Assembly (NCBI RefSeq): GCF_024178165.1
Contig: NZ_JAMZIE010000002.1
Span: 62,001 to 126,000 of the forward strand
DNA length: 64,000 nt
Origin: Halohasta salina
GTDB lineage: Archaea; Halobacteriota; Halobacteria; Halobacteriales; Haloferacaceae
Reading direction: 5' to 3'
Shown: piece by piece, positions 17,117-25,987 of the stretch
Position numbering within the stretch: position 1 is the first letter of the stretch
Layout: each line of letters opens with the position of its first letter
The notes under the pieces: generated by a model
Told to the model about the DNA's origin: nothing
Databases searched by the model: none
Seen by the model: the letters and a program-made list of their open reading frames with translations, nothing else
Position numbers and translations under genes: made by a program

Positions 17117-18357
17117 ATGGTAGAGTCGGGGAAGACAACGCGCCGATCCGTTCTTGGGATGATAGCTCTCGGTGGGGTCAGTAAACTAGCCGGTGTAACA
17201 GCTGGTCAATCAGCAACGACGATCGAACTCACGGGAGGGGTCGGTGGGTGGGAGGGGGTGGCTCCGGACGCCATTGAAGATGAAACCAACCCAACGCTAC
17301 AGCTGGAGCCAGGAACGACATACAAGATTGTCTGGCGGAACATCGATGGGCTGCCACACAACGAGTGCATAATGGGGGCGAGCACGCCTTCGGCCCGGAC
17401 GAGTATCTCTATATCGGGTTCGGTGACGGAAGCAGTCAAAACGGTGCTGAAGAAGGGCACGTTGAAGACTGGTACGACGGAAATCCGGGCGGAAACGCCC
17501 AAAACGTGACGGAAAATCTGTTGGGGAGCATCCTCCGCATCGACGTTATCGACCAGAGCAACAGCCAACCGTATGAGATTCCGGAAGACAATCCGTTAGT
17601 CGGTAGAGATGAGCTCAACGAATACTGGGCGTGGGGGCTTCGAAACCCATGGAAACTCTCGTTTGATTCGACCGGGCGACTGTTCGTCGGAGATCCCGGT
17701 GGCCGAAAGTACGAATCTGTGCTCCGCATTGAAAAAGGGAGTAACTACGGCTGGAACGTGAAAGAAGGGACCCACTGCTACGATACGACCGGCCCGGATA
17801 GATCGTTCGAAGACTGCCCGAGTCGAACACCTGACGGTGTCCGCGGTGGGGAACCATTCCGTGATCCCATTCTGGAGTATCCACACTGGGACGAACAAGG
17901 CAACCCAATCGGTATCGCAACTGTCGGCGGACATGTATACGAAGCCGAAGATATCCCAGCAATAGAAGGAAAATATATTTTCGGTGATTTCAGCCGCTCG
18001 TACAAGTATCCTGCTGGATCATTGTTCGCAGCCTCACAGAGAGAAGATGGCAGCTGGGAGATGAGTAAACTCGTTGTCGAAAATAGGTCCAATGGTCAAC
18101 TGGGTCAGTACCTGCTGGGCTTCAGTAGCGATCAAGATGGACACATCTACGTCCTGACTAACGAAACTGGCGCACCGAACGGAGACTCTGGGTCGGTCCA
18201 TCGGATTGCTTCGCCGGAGTCTGCGTCTCCAGAGGTCGGTGCGGACACGGATTCGAATCGGCCTGTCGATCGCACTCTCGGAGTAGCAGGTATTCTTGCA
18301 GGACTCTCTGGTGTGGCTGGCTATTTCTTATCCAAAAAGGATTCTGAGAATGATTAA
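17117..18357 (+). pseudogene. Cupredoxin plus PQQ-type sugar dehydrogenase, internal deletion and frameshift
   Basis: Two overlapping frames read as two ends of one protein. Frame A (17117-17364) gives a Tat signal (TTRRSVLGM) and the first half of a blue-copper-like domain ending WRNIDGLPHN. Frame B (from 17365) begins inside a glucose/sorbosone dehydrogenase propeller with HNGGEHAFGPDEYLYIGFGD and continues through NLLGSILRIDV, RNPWKLSFD and GSNYGWNVKEG. It ends with a C-terminal membrane helix. In complete relatives the rest of the cupredoxin and the first propeller blades, well over 200 residues, lie between these parts. Here they are missing, and the junction at about 17358-17366 is out of frame. 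The dehydrogenase would have oxidised sugars with PQQ at the cell surface. Confidence 0.75.
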
Positions 18358-18754
18358 TTTGCTGAATGGCTGGTAAATAACGGATTGTTGGACATTGGAT
18401 ACTATGTTGTCTCAAGCGGAGTTCTAGAACAGGGAGATCTGCTCGATACTGAGATGAGCACCGTCGGATTCATTCGACGAGAATCGTCAATCGGGTTATG
18501 CTAGAACTCGATCAGAATGATTAAGACTGGAGTCCATGCAAGCCATCTATCTGAGTTGATCACTTCTTAATCGTATTCTCTCGATTAACAATCTATGGCT
18601 GAGGACCCAGTCAATCCTCTTGAAAACCCCGCGTACAAAGTCGATTTATAGATGGTGGTGGCTCAGTGTGTTACCTCGTCACAAGGGGCTCGGAGGGGGT
18701 AACTGTCGTCACTGCCACCACCAGTCGACAGCCGTGGCGGCGATAAAAAGTCGT
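18358..18754. other. Intergenic region with right flanking repeat
   Basis: 397 bp between two convergent genes. The first part is A/T-rich like the island. The sequence becomes GC-rich from about 18650, where the partner of the 11642 repeat lies. No ORF was supported. Confidence 0.4.
18650..18700. repeat. Right imperfect repeat flanking the AT-rich island
   Basis: Contains AGATGGTGGTGGCTCAG and ACCTCGTCACAAGGGG and aligns with 11642-11690 in direct orientation. A local inverted repeat, TGGTGGTGGC (18654-18663) with GCCACCACCA (18714-18723), surrounds it. Base composition changes here from AT-rich to the GC-rich background. Confidence 0.35.
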
Positions 18755-19768
18755 TTATCCCAAGCGGGCTGGCTCCGAACCGGTCTCGATCTCGGAAATC
18801 GCGTCGAGGTCGTCTGCGTCCGCGAAAAAGTGGCTCTCGTATCTGACGATGTAACGGTCCGGTTCGAACTCCTCGGGCGGACTGACCCGCTCGCCGAGCG
18901 CATCGCGGATCAGGAGGTCGAACTCGTCGACGCCCGCCGCGACCGTGAGACACGAGGTCGAGGAAAACCGGGGGTTGATCTCGATCACCCGCGGCACGCC
19001 ATCGTCGCCGACGATCTGCTGGACGTTCAGCGGTCCGGCCGGAGCGAGCGTCTCAAAGAGTTCCCGACAGCTCTCCGCGATCGATGGCGCCCGGCGGGTC
19101 GCTCCGAGTACCGTCGACCCCTCCTTTTCGATGGCCTCCTTCGGCACCACGCCGAGCAGCCGGTTGGTCGCGGTGCCGACGACGCTCGTCGTGTATTCGG
19201 TGCCGGTGACCCACTCCTGACAGAGGAGTGTCTCAGGGTCGTGTGGCGTCTCCGAGAGGTGTGTCGCCAGTGCGTCGGGGTCTTCGACACGTTCGACACC
19301 CCGGCTCCCACGTCCCTGACGCGGCTTGACGACGAGGGGAAACGCATCGGGGTCGATCGATTCGGCCTCCGTCGCCAGCCACGTCTCCGGCACCGGATGA
19401 CCGGCCGCCGACAGCCGTTCGGCCGTGCGATACTTGTCCATCGCGAGGTCGATCACCTCCTGTCTCGGTGCGACGATCGGAACCTCGCCGGATAGCGCCG
19501 CCGCGAGTGACGGAAGGACAGCGAGTTCCTCGTCGACCGTGGGGACGACGACGTCGGCGTCGAACCGATCGACGACGGACGCCATCGTCGCCGGCCACGC
19601 CTCGTCGGTCGCCGGCGGGACCGACGCACCGTCGTCGGCGAACCGGATCCCGGCAGCGGTCGGATTCATGTCGACGCCGATGACGCGGTGAGCAGTCTCC
19701 GTCGTAAGTGACCGGATCGCACCCAGTCCACAGGCACCGCCGGCCCCTGTCACAACGATCGTTGCCAT
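18755..19768 (-). CDS. ATP-grasp carboxylate-amine ligase-like protein
   Basis: A 337-residue ATP-grasp protein of the carbamoyl-phosphate-synthase-like group. An N-terminal Rossmann-like preATP domain begins VVTGAGGACGLGAIRSL. The ATP-grasp core shows FPLVVKPRQGRGSRGV near residue 143, the adenine-contact CQEWVTGTEY, and the metal-binding VIEINPRFSSTS near residue 268. Such enzymes join a carboxylate to an amine via an acyl phosphate, and the substrates here are unknown. The stop is near the island boundary. The divergent HAD phosphatase starts 105 bp away, and the polysaccharide cluster follows, so a role in tailoring sugars or lipids is possible but unproven. Confidence 0.75.
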   Translation of the reverse strand: MATIVVTGAGGACGLGAIRSLTTETAHRVIGVDMNPTAAGIRFADDGASVPPATDEAWPATMASVVDRFDADVVVPTVDEELAVLPSLAAALSGEVPIVAPRQEVIDLAMDKYRTAERLSAAGHPVPETWLATEAESIDPDAFPLVVKPRQGRGSRGVERVEDPDALATHLSETPHDPETLLCQEWVTGTEYTTSVVGTATNRLLGVVPKEAIEKEGSTVLGATRRAPSIAESCRELFETLAPAGPLNVQQIVGDDGVPRVIEINPRFSSTSCLTVAAGVDEFDLLIRDALGERVSPPEEFEPDRYIVRYESHFFADADDLDAISEIETGSEPARLG

Positions 19769-19873
19769 GGCCGGTCGTGGCGATCTATTTATTTATTTAT
19801 ACACTCACTACCGAGTTTCGTGGCAGTAGGGAGAGGCTACTGAAGTGTCGACCGGTCGAGTGTGGAACAGACG

Positions 19874-20521
19874 ATGGCCGAGGCAATCCTTTTCGATCTC
19901 GATGGCACCCTGTTCGACGACCGGCAGTATATCCGCGGCGGCCTGCGGAATGCTAGCAGTGTCCTCGCGGCCCGAACCGGCGTCGACCTCACCGACGAAC
20001 TGCTCGATGCCTACTTCGAGCGGGGCTGTACGGAGTCGACGTTCGATACCGTACTGAACGAACACGGGCTGTCGACAGAACTGGTGTCGGAACTCGTCGA
20101 CACATATCACGACAACCACGCCGACCTATGGCCGTTTCCCGACACAGTGCCGGTGCTTGACGCACTCACGGACTCCTGCCGGCTGGGAGTGATCACCGGT
20201 GGCACGAACGGACGGGCGAAACTCGATCGGCTCGGGCTGACCGACTACTTCGAGATCGTCTACGTAACCACCGAGCGCGACAGTTCGAAGCGGAGCCCTG
20301 CTGTCTTCGAGTCGGCCCTCGATGCGTTCGATGTCTCCCCGACGGCGGCGATCTACGTCGGCGACCGTCCGGCGCTCGATTTCCCGCAGCCGAACCGGCT
20401 CGGGATGACGACCGTCCGCATCGTAAGGGGCCGCTACGCCAACGCTGACGCCACCGGGGACGCACGACCGGACTACGCGGTCGACGGGCTTGACGAACTC
20501 CTCGCACTCGCTGACGTTTGA
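19874..20521 (+). CDS. HAD-superfamily hydrolase
   Basis: A 215-residue HAD hydrolase, most likely a small-molecule phosphatase. Motif I is FDLDGTLFDD at residues 6-15 (Asp nucleophile plus acid/base Asp). A helical cap follows at about 18-85. Motif II is VITGGTNG near 108, motif III is the Lys in SSKRSPAVFE, and motif IV is IYVGDRPALDF near 157. Sizes and cap type fit the phosphoglycolate phosphatase-like group. The ATG at 19874 is preferred; a GTG at 19862 would add four residues. It is divergent from the ATP-grasp gene and convergent with the PIG-L deacetylase, 48 bp away. Confidence 0.82.
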   Translation: MAEAILFDLDGTLFDDRQYIRGGLRNASSVLAARTGVDLTDELLDAYFERGCTESTFDTVLNEHGLSTELVSELVDTYHDNHADLWPFPDTVPVLDALTDSCRLGVITGGTNGRAKLDRLGLTDYFEIVYVTTERDSSKRSPAVFESALDAFDVSPTAAIYVGDRPALDFPQPNRLGMTTVRIVRGRYANADATGDARPDYAVDGLDELLALADV

Positions 20522-20569
20522 CTCTATACGGATCCGTCGACCAGCCGTGACCGCGGACGTTCGCCAGAA

Positions 20570-21217
20570 CTACGGCCGTTGGGTCGTTCCGTGCGCGATT
20601 GGCGCGCCGGGGTTGGCACGTTTAATCCGAATAACCTGGTAGGATTCGGCGTACCGGGTGTTCGCCTGCCGGCCGCGGAACCGTGCGAGCCCCTTCATCG
20701 CTTCGGCTTCCAAATACTTCTTTTCGCTCTGGCTTTCATGGGCCCTGATCGCTTCGATCTTCTGTTCGAGCACGTCCTCGGTCAACGAATTGTAGTACTG
20801 GGGATTGAACGACGACCGTGTCGACGGTGACTCGAACGCGAGGACCTCGTCGATGTTTCTCGAAGCGGCGATCGACGACAGCGCGGCCCGGCGGTGGTCT
20901 TGGTGGGTGTCCTCCTCAGTGTGGACATAGACTCGATCGGCATTGACCGCTGTGAGGTGGTCGTTGATCCGCTTGATGATCTCGTCGTTGTACGGGACGC
21001 GCGTATCCTCGTAGCCGAGAAAGTGGATGTCGTCGACGCCGAGGATGTCGGCGGCGGTTCTGGCCTCACGCTCGCGCTGTGATTGGTCGGAGAGCTCGCC
21101 GCCTCTCGTGAGAACGAGAAACCGCACTGCGTCCCCGTTCTGTCGGTGCAGCGCAAGCGAACCGCCAGCCCCGAGTTCGATATCGTCCGGGTGGGCACCG
21201 ATTGCTACGATATTCAT
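20570..21217 (-). CDS. PIG-L/LmbE family deacetylase
   Basis: A 215-residue zinc-dependent N-deacetylase of the LmbE/PIG-L family. These enzymes remove acetyl groups from GlcNAc-linked lipids or small glycosides. The signature AHPDDIELGAGGSL lies at about residue 7, with His and the Asp pair as zinc and base ligands. The third ligand is in HTEEDTHQDHRRA near residue 98. The family length is normal. An ATG pair at 21220/21217 gives almost equal products, and the second is used here. It sits at the left edge of the polysaccharide locus, suggesting GlcNAc-type sugar tailoring. Confidence 0.82.
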   Translation of the reverse strand: MNIVAIGAHPDDIELGAGGSLALHRQNGDAVRFLVLTRGGELSDQSQREREARTAADILGVDDIHFLGYEDTRVPYNDEIIKRINDHLTAVNADRVYVHTEEDTHQDHRRAALSSIAASRNIDEVLAFESPSTRSSFNPQYYNSLTEDVLEQKIEAIRAHESQSEKKYLEAEAMKGLARFRGRQANTRYAESYQVIRIKRANPGAPIAHGTTQRP

Positions 21218-21854
21218 CATCCCAATCGAGAGATCCTATTGTGAAAGTTAATTACCTCTTGTAAACCATGCAATCTAAAATTACTAACCATCTACAGAAG
21301 TAGCCTCGTACATACTCGGTGGGGAGCAGCTCCGACACCAATCCGAACGGGATTCAACGCGACCGGAATCCGATCGTCGACCGCCTCCGGCAGCGAGCTC
21401 CCACACTGACGTGCTACCGAGGTGGTCTCCCGACCTCGGAGGTTCTTTCCGATCGCCTCGCTCGTTCGTCGGCTGTTGTTTCGTTCTCATACCACTCCAT
21501 TTCAAAGAACGTATTTTGTTAGTTACTGTTTATTGACCATTTATGCGTGTTAGTTACTGCATACTCTGACGTCAATGCCGTTTGGTCAACTATTTGTTTC
21601 CGTCTGAACCACTCTCTCGTTCACCTGTGCGAGACGGACTATCCCCACCGGTCGGATCGGCTGTTAATCGAATCATACTATCTTTTATACAGAGTTATCA
21701 AATTCAGTGGCTTTTTAGCTGGTTTGTGGTTGGATAGTATCTACAATCTAACAATGTAGTACCGACATGTGATTTCCCGTTAGGTCATGTACACGGATAC
21801 CCGGATCGTCGACGCAACTGTAACAGCGACGGCAGTCTCACGGAGGCCGAACCG
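21218..21854. other. Long intergenic region upstream of the polysaccharide cluster
   Basis: 637 bp between divergent genes. Short frames here (for example 21319-21522) look random and are not called. A 12-bp direct repeat TGTTAGTTACTG occurs at 21517-21528 and 21548-21559 with a 31-bp period, in an A/T-rich part. It could be a regulator site for the sugar dehydrogenase operon. The right 100 bp probably hold that operon's promoter. Confidence 0.4.
21517..21559. repeat. 12-bp direct repeat, two copies
   Basis: TGTTAGTTACTG is present exactly at 21517-21528 and 21548-21559. The 31-bp period is close to three helical turns, so a protein could bind both from one face. The nearest downstream gene is the nucleotide-sugar dehydrogenase about 300 bp away. 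Confidence 0.4.
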
Positions 21855-23207
21855 ATGAGTGAAGAGGCCGCAACTGTCCGGTGTGGGATCGTCGGGCTCG
21901 GCTACGTCGGGCTCAATCTTGCGGAGCTGTTTACGGCCGCGGGGTACCCGACTGTCGGCTACGACATCGACCGGCAGAAGATCGCTGCGCTGCAGGCGGG
22001 CCGAGATCCGACCGGCGAGTTCCCCGACGGAACCTTCGCTGACCGGCCGGTCGAGTTCACGAACACGCCGGCGTCGATCGGCGACTGCGAGTTCGTGTTC
22101 GTCGCCGTTCCCTCGCCGCTCGACGAACACTCCGAGCCCGATCTCTCGACGCTCAAAGCCGCCAGCGAGACGGTCGGCGAACATCTCGGGGAGGACGCGA
22201 TCGTCGTCTACGAGTCGACGCTCTACCCCGGGACGACACGCGAGGAACTCCGCCCGGCGCTTGAACGCGGCGCGGCCCGACAGGGCAGCCCGTCGTTCAG
22301 CGTCGGCTACTCCCCCGAGCGGATCGTCCCCGGTTCCGCCGGCAAGCCAGCGGCTGAGATCACGAAGCTCGTGAGCGCCGAAGACGAGTTGACCCGCGAT
22401 CGACTGCAGGCCCTCTTCGTAGACGCGATTGCGGGAGAGGTTCATCCGACGGAGACGATCGAGGTCGCCGAAGCAGCCAAATGTCTCGAAAACACCCAGC
22501 GAGACATCAACATCGCCCTCGTCAACGAGTTCACGATGGGGGCCCACCAGCTGGATTTCGACCTCGATCCATACGCGGTCCTCGAAGCCGCGGGCACGAA
22601 GTGGAGTTTCCACGACTACCGGCCCGGGATCGTCGGCGGCCACTGTATCCCGGTCGACCCCCACTACCTCCGGCACAGCTTCGAAGAAGCCGGCTTCGAG
22701 CCGGCGGTGCTCAACAGCTCCCGGCGGGTCAACGAACGGATGCGATCCCACGTCGCCACGATCACCGTTGACGCCCTCGAATCGGCGGGCAAACACGTGC
22801 CACCGGCCGAAGAGGGGCTTGTGCGCGGCGACGGCAGCGGTCAGCTGTCGCCCCCGCGGCTCCTCCTGCTCGGGCTTGCGTACAAACCCAACGTGAGCGA
22901 CCTGCGGAACTCACCGGCACTCGGCGTCGCGGACGAACTCCAAGCCGAGGGCATCGAGGTCGTCGGCCACGATCCGCTCGCCGACCCCGAGGTCGCCGCC
23001 GACGCCTTCGACTTCGAGATCCAGCCGACCGCCGACTTCGAGGGGTGTGACGGCGTCGCCGTCCTCACACCCCACGACGAACTCCGTTCGCTCGATCTGG
23101 AGTCTACCGCCGAGTCGATGGCCGACGAGCCGGTCTTCGTCGACGTCGGCAACGCCTTCGACCGGGACGACGTGGCCGCCGCTGGCTTCAGCTACCGGAG
23201 GCCCTGA
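21855..23207 (+). CDS. Nucleotide-sugar dehydrogenase (UDP-ManNAc/UDP-Glc dehydrogenase family)
   Basis: A 450-residue NAD-dependent dehydrogenase that oxidises the C6 of a UDP-sugar to a uronic acid. The N-terminal NAD fold starts GIVGLGYVGLNLAELF at residue 11. The central helix has EAAKCLENTQRDINIALVNE. The WecC-type signature GIVGGHCIPVDPHYL lies near residue 260. The C-terminal UDP-binding domain has LLGLAYKPNVSDLRNSPA. The usual catalytic Cys is replaced by the Cys in GGHCIPVDP, which favours UDP-N-acetylmannosamine dehydrogenase over UDP-glucose dehydrogenase, although haloarchaeal AglM-type enzymes also exist. It begins a plus-strand run, with the GT2 ATG one base after its stop. Confidence 0.85.
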   Translation: MSEEAATVRCGIVGLGYVGLNLAELFTAAGYPTVGYDIDRQKIAALQAGRDPTGEFPDGTFADRPVEFTNTPASIGDCEFVFVAVPSPLDEHSEPDLSTLKAASETVGEHLGEDAIVVYESTLYPGTTREELRPALERGAARQGSPSFSVGYSPERIVPGSAGKPAAEITKLVSAEDELTRDRLQALFVDAIAGEVHPTETIEVAEAAKCLENTQRDINIALVNEFTMGAHQLDFDLDPYAVLEAAGTKWSFHDYRPGIVGGHCIPVDPHYLRHSFEEAGFEPAVLNSSRRVNERMRSHVATITVDALESAGKHVPPAEEGLVRGDGSGQLSPPRLLLLGLAYKPNVSDLRNSPALGVADELQAEGIEVVGHDPLADPEVAADAFDFEIQPTADFEGCDGVAVLTPHDELRSLDLESTAESMADEPVFVDVGNAFDRDDVAAAGFSYRRP

Positions 23208-23208
23208 G

Positions 23209-24402
23209 ATGTACGAGGGTCACTCGGTCGGCGTCGTCGTGCCGGCGTACAACGAAGCCGGGCTCGTCGAGGACGTCATCGACGAGATGCCCGACTACAC
23301 CGATCGACTCTACGTCGTCGACGACGCCTCGATCGACCGGACGTGGGCGGCGATCCGGGAGGCCGCAGCGCGCCGAGCCGGAACTGCCGGCGTCGACGAA
23401 CCCGCCGAGCCGATGACGACCGACGGCCACGGCGGGACAGTCGCGGCCGAACAGCTCCCGGAGGCGGCGGCCGAGGCCGGCGGCGGGGCAGGAGTGGTAA
23501 CCGCCCCGTCAGTGTCGGCGGACGACCCCGCCACGACTGGCCCCGTCTCGAACGGCTCCGCCTCGAAGGAAGCCGTCGACTCCGAGTCGGAGCAACTCGG
23601 CGGCCAGCACGCCGAACAGGTGGTCGGTCGGCTTTCGGCCGCTGAGACGATCGGCGAGGTGATCTGTCTCCGCCATGCCAAAAATCGCGGGGCCGGCGGC
23701 GCGATCAAGACCGGCTATCTCGCAGCGATCGACGACGGCGTCGACATCGTCGCCACCGTCGACGCAGACGGACAGATGAACTGCGAGACGCTTTCGGAGC
23801 TGCTCGATCCACTCGTCGACGACGAGGCCGACTACGCCAAGGGCAACCGGTTCCACGACACGGAGGTCCTGCGGAACATGCCGCCGTTCCGGCTGACCGG
23901 CAACCTCTTGTTGACCGGGCTGACTCGGATCGCCAGCGGCTACTGGGGGTTGCGGGATCCACAAAACGGGTTCACCGCCACGACACGGGAAACCCTCGTC
24001 GAGGCCAATATCGGGACGCTCTGGACATACTACGGCTACATGAACCAGCTGATGGGCCGGTTCAACGCCAACGGGGTTCGGATCGTCGACGTGCCGATGG
24101 AGACGATCTACGATAAAGAAGAAAGCAGCATCGAGTACGGCCCCTATATCCGGAAGGTGTCGCTGTTGCTGCTCAGAACGTTCGTCCTGCGGCTCGTTTC
24201 CAAGCGAGGGATCGCCGCCCGAACCACCGCGGCCTGTTATCTGGCTGGCACGTTCACTGTCGGTACCAGTCTTCTCGCGGCTATTCGGGGCGACGACGGC
24301 GTCGACGGCTGGGGGTCGCTGGTCGGTGTCCTCGCGTTCCTCGCCGGGATCGTAGTCGACGCCGCCACACCGCCGGGCGTTCTCAGGTGGGAAGACCGAT
24401 GA
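23209..24402 (+). CDS. GT2 glycosyltransferase with low-complexity insertion and C-terminal TM helices
   Basis: A 397-residue GT-A glycosyltransferase resembling polyprenyl-phosphate sugar synthases. It starts VGVVVPAYNEAGLVEDVIDE, then YVVDDASIDRTW. The fold is interrupted at about residues 52-145 by an Ala/Gly/Glu-rich, probably disordered stretch. It resumes at CLRHAKNRGAGGAIKTGY, with the metal-binding VDADGQM near residue 175 and a GLRDPQNGFTA acceptor loop. Two hydrophobic helices near the C-terminus would anchor it to the membrane. Family members of this type transfer a sugar to a lipid carrier. The start overlaps the dehydrogenase end closely, so the two are probably co-translated. 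Confidence 0.8.
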   Translation: MYEGHSVGVVVPAYNEAGLVEDVIDEMPDYTDRLYVVDDASIDRTWAAIREAAARRAGTAGVDEPAEPMTTDGHGGTVAAEQLPEAAAEAGGGAGVVTAPSVSADDPATTGPVSNGSASKEAVDSESEQLGGQHAEQVVGRLSAAETIGEVICLRHAKNRGAGGAIKTGYLAAIDDGVDIVATVDADGQMNCETLSELLDPLVDDEADYAKGNRFHDTEVLRNMPPFRLTGNLLLTGLTRIASGYWGLRDPQNGFTATTRETLVEANIGTLWTYYGYMNQLMGRFNANGVRIVDVPMETIYDKEESSIEYGPYIRKVSLLLLRTFVLRLVSKRGIAARTTAACYLAGTFTVGTSLLAAIRGDDGVDGWGSLVGVLAFLAGIVVDAATPPGVLRWEDR

Positions 24403-24511
24403 TCGGCCCGACCGCCGAGTTGGCAGGTCGGTCGATCCGTACTGCCGGAGCGTGGGTCGACCGTCACCGGGCCGATAGGCCGGACGCGTAACCGCTCGCA
24501 CAACCCGATCG

Positions 24512-25987
24512 ATGATTTCGCTCTCGAACCTCTCGCGGGACGTCACCTCGGAGGCCAGCGCCCGACTCGTCTACTACCTGTCGTCGGCCGCAGTGATCGT
24601 CTTTCTCTCACGGCGGCTGGAGCCGTCGGCCTACGGGACGCTGTTTCTGGCGATCTCGGTGTTGACCGTCTTTCGGCTGTTCAGTAGTCTGGGACTGGCG
24701 AAATCCGCCGCCAGATACGTCTCCAGCTACACCGGCGTCGACGACGGCCAGATCAGACACGTCGTGGTCCGATCGCTGCGGTACAACCTCGTCACGATCG
24801 CCGTCGTCACCGGCGTTGCCGTGGCGGGGGCGGGGCCCATCGCCGCGGCACTCGGGAACCCGGCGCTCGAACCCCTGTTGGTTGTCGGCGGCTGTTACAT
24901 CGTTGCCGCGACGCTGTACAACTACACCCGCGTCGTACTACAGGGGTTTCAGGCGATCGGTGCCAGCGCAACGGTGTATGCGAGCGAAGGGATCGGCCGG
25001 ATCGTCGGCGTGCTCCTGTTGGTCAGTTTGGGCTACGAGCTGTTCGGCGCACTGGTCGGGTTCATTCTGGGATTTGCGATCGCGGCGATCCTCGGGGTGT
25101 GGCTGCTGTACAGGCGGCTCCCGTCGGCGGCCGACACCGACCCGATCGAGGACGGGCTCGAACGCCGGCTCCTGCGGTACAGCCTGCCGCTGGCGGTCAC
25201 CCGCGGGGCATGGGTACTCGACCGCGAGATCGACCTGATCCTCGTCGGCTACCTCCTCGAGTCGGCGGTCGTCGGCTACTACGCCATCGGTAAGCAGGTC
25301 GTCACCTTCTGTAGCGGGATGGCCGGCTCGATCGGGTTCTCTCTCGGGCCGCAGTTCGACGAGTCGACCGTCTCGAAGAGCACGCGTCACGCCCGACGGA
25401 CCTACGAGACGGTGTTGACCTATGTCCTGTTGGTCTACGTCCCGGCCGTCGCCGGGCTGGCGATCCTCGCCGAGCCGGTCGTGACGGCGGTCTTCGGTGC
25501 GGCCTACCAGGACGCGGTCCCGATCCTTCAGGTCTTCTGTGCGGCGATCATCCTCATGTCGATCACGGAACTCACCGAGGACATCTTGGACTATCTCGGG
25601 CGTGCGAACACCCGCGCGGTGTTCAAAATCGCCACCTCGGGCGGGAACGTCGTTCTCAGCGTCCTGTTGATCCGGTCGTTCGGCGCGGTCGGTGCGGCGG
25701 TCGCGACGGTCTGCATGCAAGCGATCTACGCCGGTCTCTGTCTGTTCGTCGTCAAAAGCGAGATCGGGCTCCGGACCCGACACCTCCTGACACAGACCGC
25801 CCGCATCCTCGGGATCACGGCCGTCATGTCGGCGGTCGTCGTTTTCCTGACCCGATATGTGAGTGGTCCGCTCACCATCGGCGCGACGATCCTCTCCGGC
25901 GTCGTGGTCTGGGGGCTGCTCGCAGTGATGACGGGATTCGTCTCGCCGGCATCGCTTGGCAACATCGGCCTCTCGGAGCAGAACTGA
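24512..25987 (+). CDS. Wzx-type polysaccharide flippase (MATE/MVF superfamily)
   Basis: A 491-residue membrane protein with about 12-14 helices, of the polysaccharide-biosynthesis exporter (Wzx/RfbX) type. It starts LSNLSRDVTSEASARLVYYL, a usual amphipathic N-terminus. YGTLFLAISVLTVFRLFSSLGL and internal charged loops are typical, and RGAWVLDREIDLILVGYLLE begins the second half. Such proteins flip lipid-linked oligosaccharides across the membrane for S-layer glycosylation or capsule building. The ATG at 24512 follows the GT2 stop by 109 bp on the same strand. Confidence 0.82.
   Translation: MISLSNLSRDVTSEASARLVYYLSSAAVIVFLSRRLEPSAYGTLFLAISVLTVFRLFSSLGLAKSAARYVSSYTGVDDGQIRHVVVRSLRYNLVTIAVVTGVAVAGAGPIAAALGNPALEPLLVVGGCYIVAATLYNYTRVVLQGFQAIGASATVYASEGIGRIVGVLLLVSLGYELFGALVGFILGFAIAAILGVWLLYRRLPSAADTDPIEDGLERRLLRYSLPLAVTRGAWVLDREIDLILVGYLLESAVVGYYAIGKQVVTFCSGMAGSIGFSLGPQFDESTVSKSTRHARRTYETVLTYVLLVYVPAVAGLAILAEPVVTAVFGAAYQDAVPILQVFCAAIILMSITELTEDILDYLGRANTRAVFKIATSGGNVVLSVLLIRSFGAVGAAVATVCMQAIYAGLCLFVVKSEIGLRTRHLLTQTARILGITAVMSAVVVFLTRYVSGPLTIGATILSGVVVWGLLAVMTGFVSPASLGNIGLSEQN

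Noticed and set aside
17358-17370. Programmed frameshift joining the two sugar dehydrogenase parts
   Set aside because: A frameshift alone would not restore function, because the second half of the cupredoxin and the first propeller blades are missing. No slippery sequence is seen.
21284-21522. Two overlapping short ORFs in the 637-bp intergenic region
   Set aside because: They overlap on opposite strands, have no hydrophobic or domain pattern and lack promoter-like sequences.
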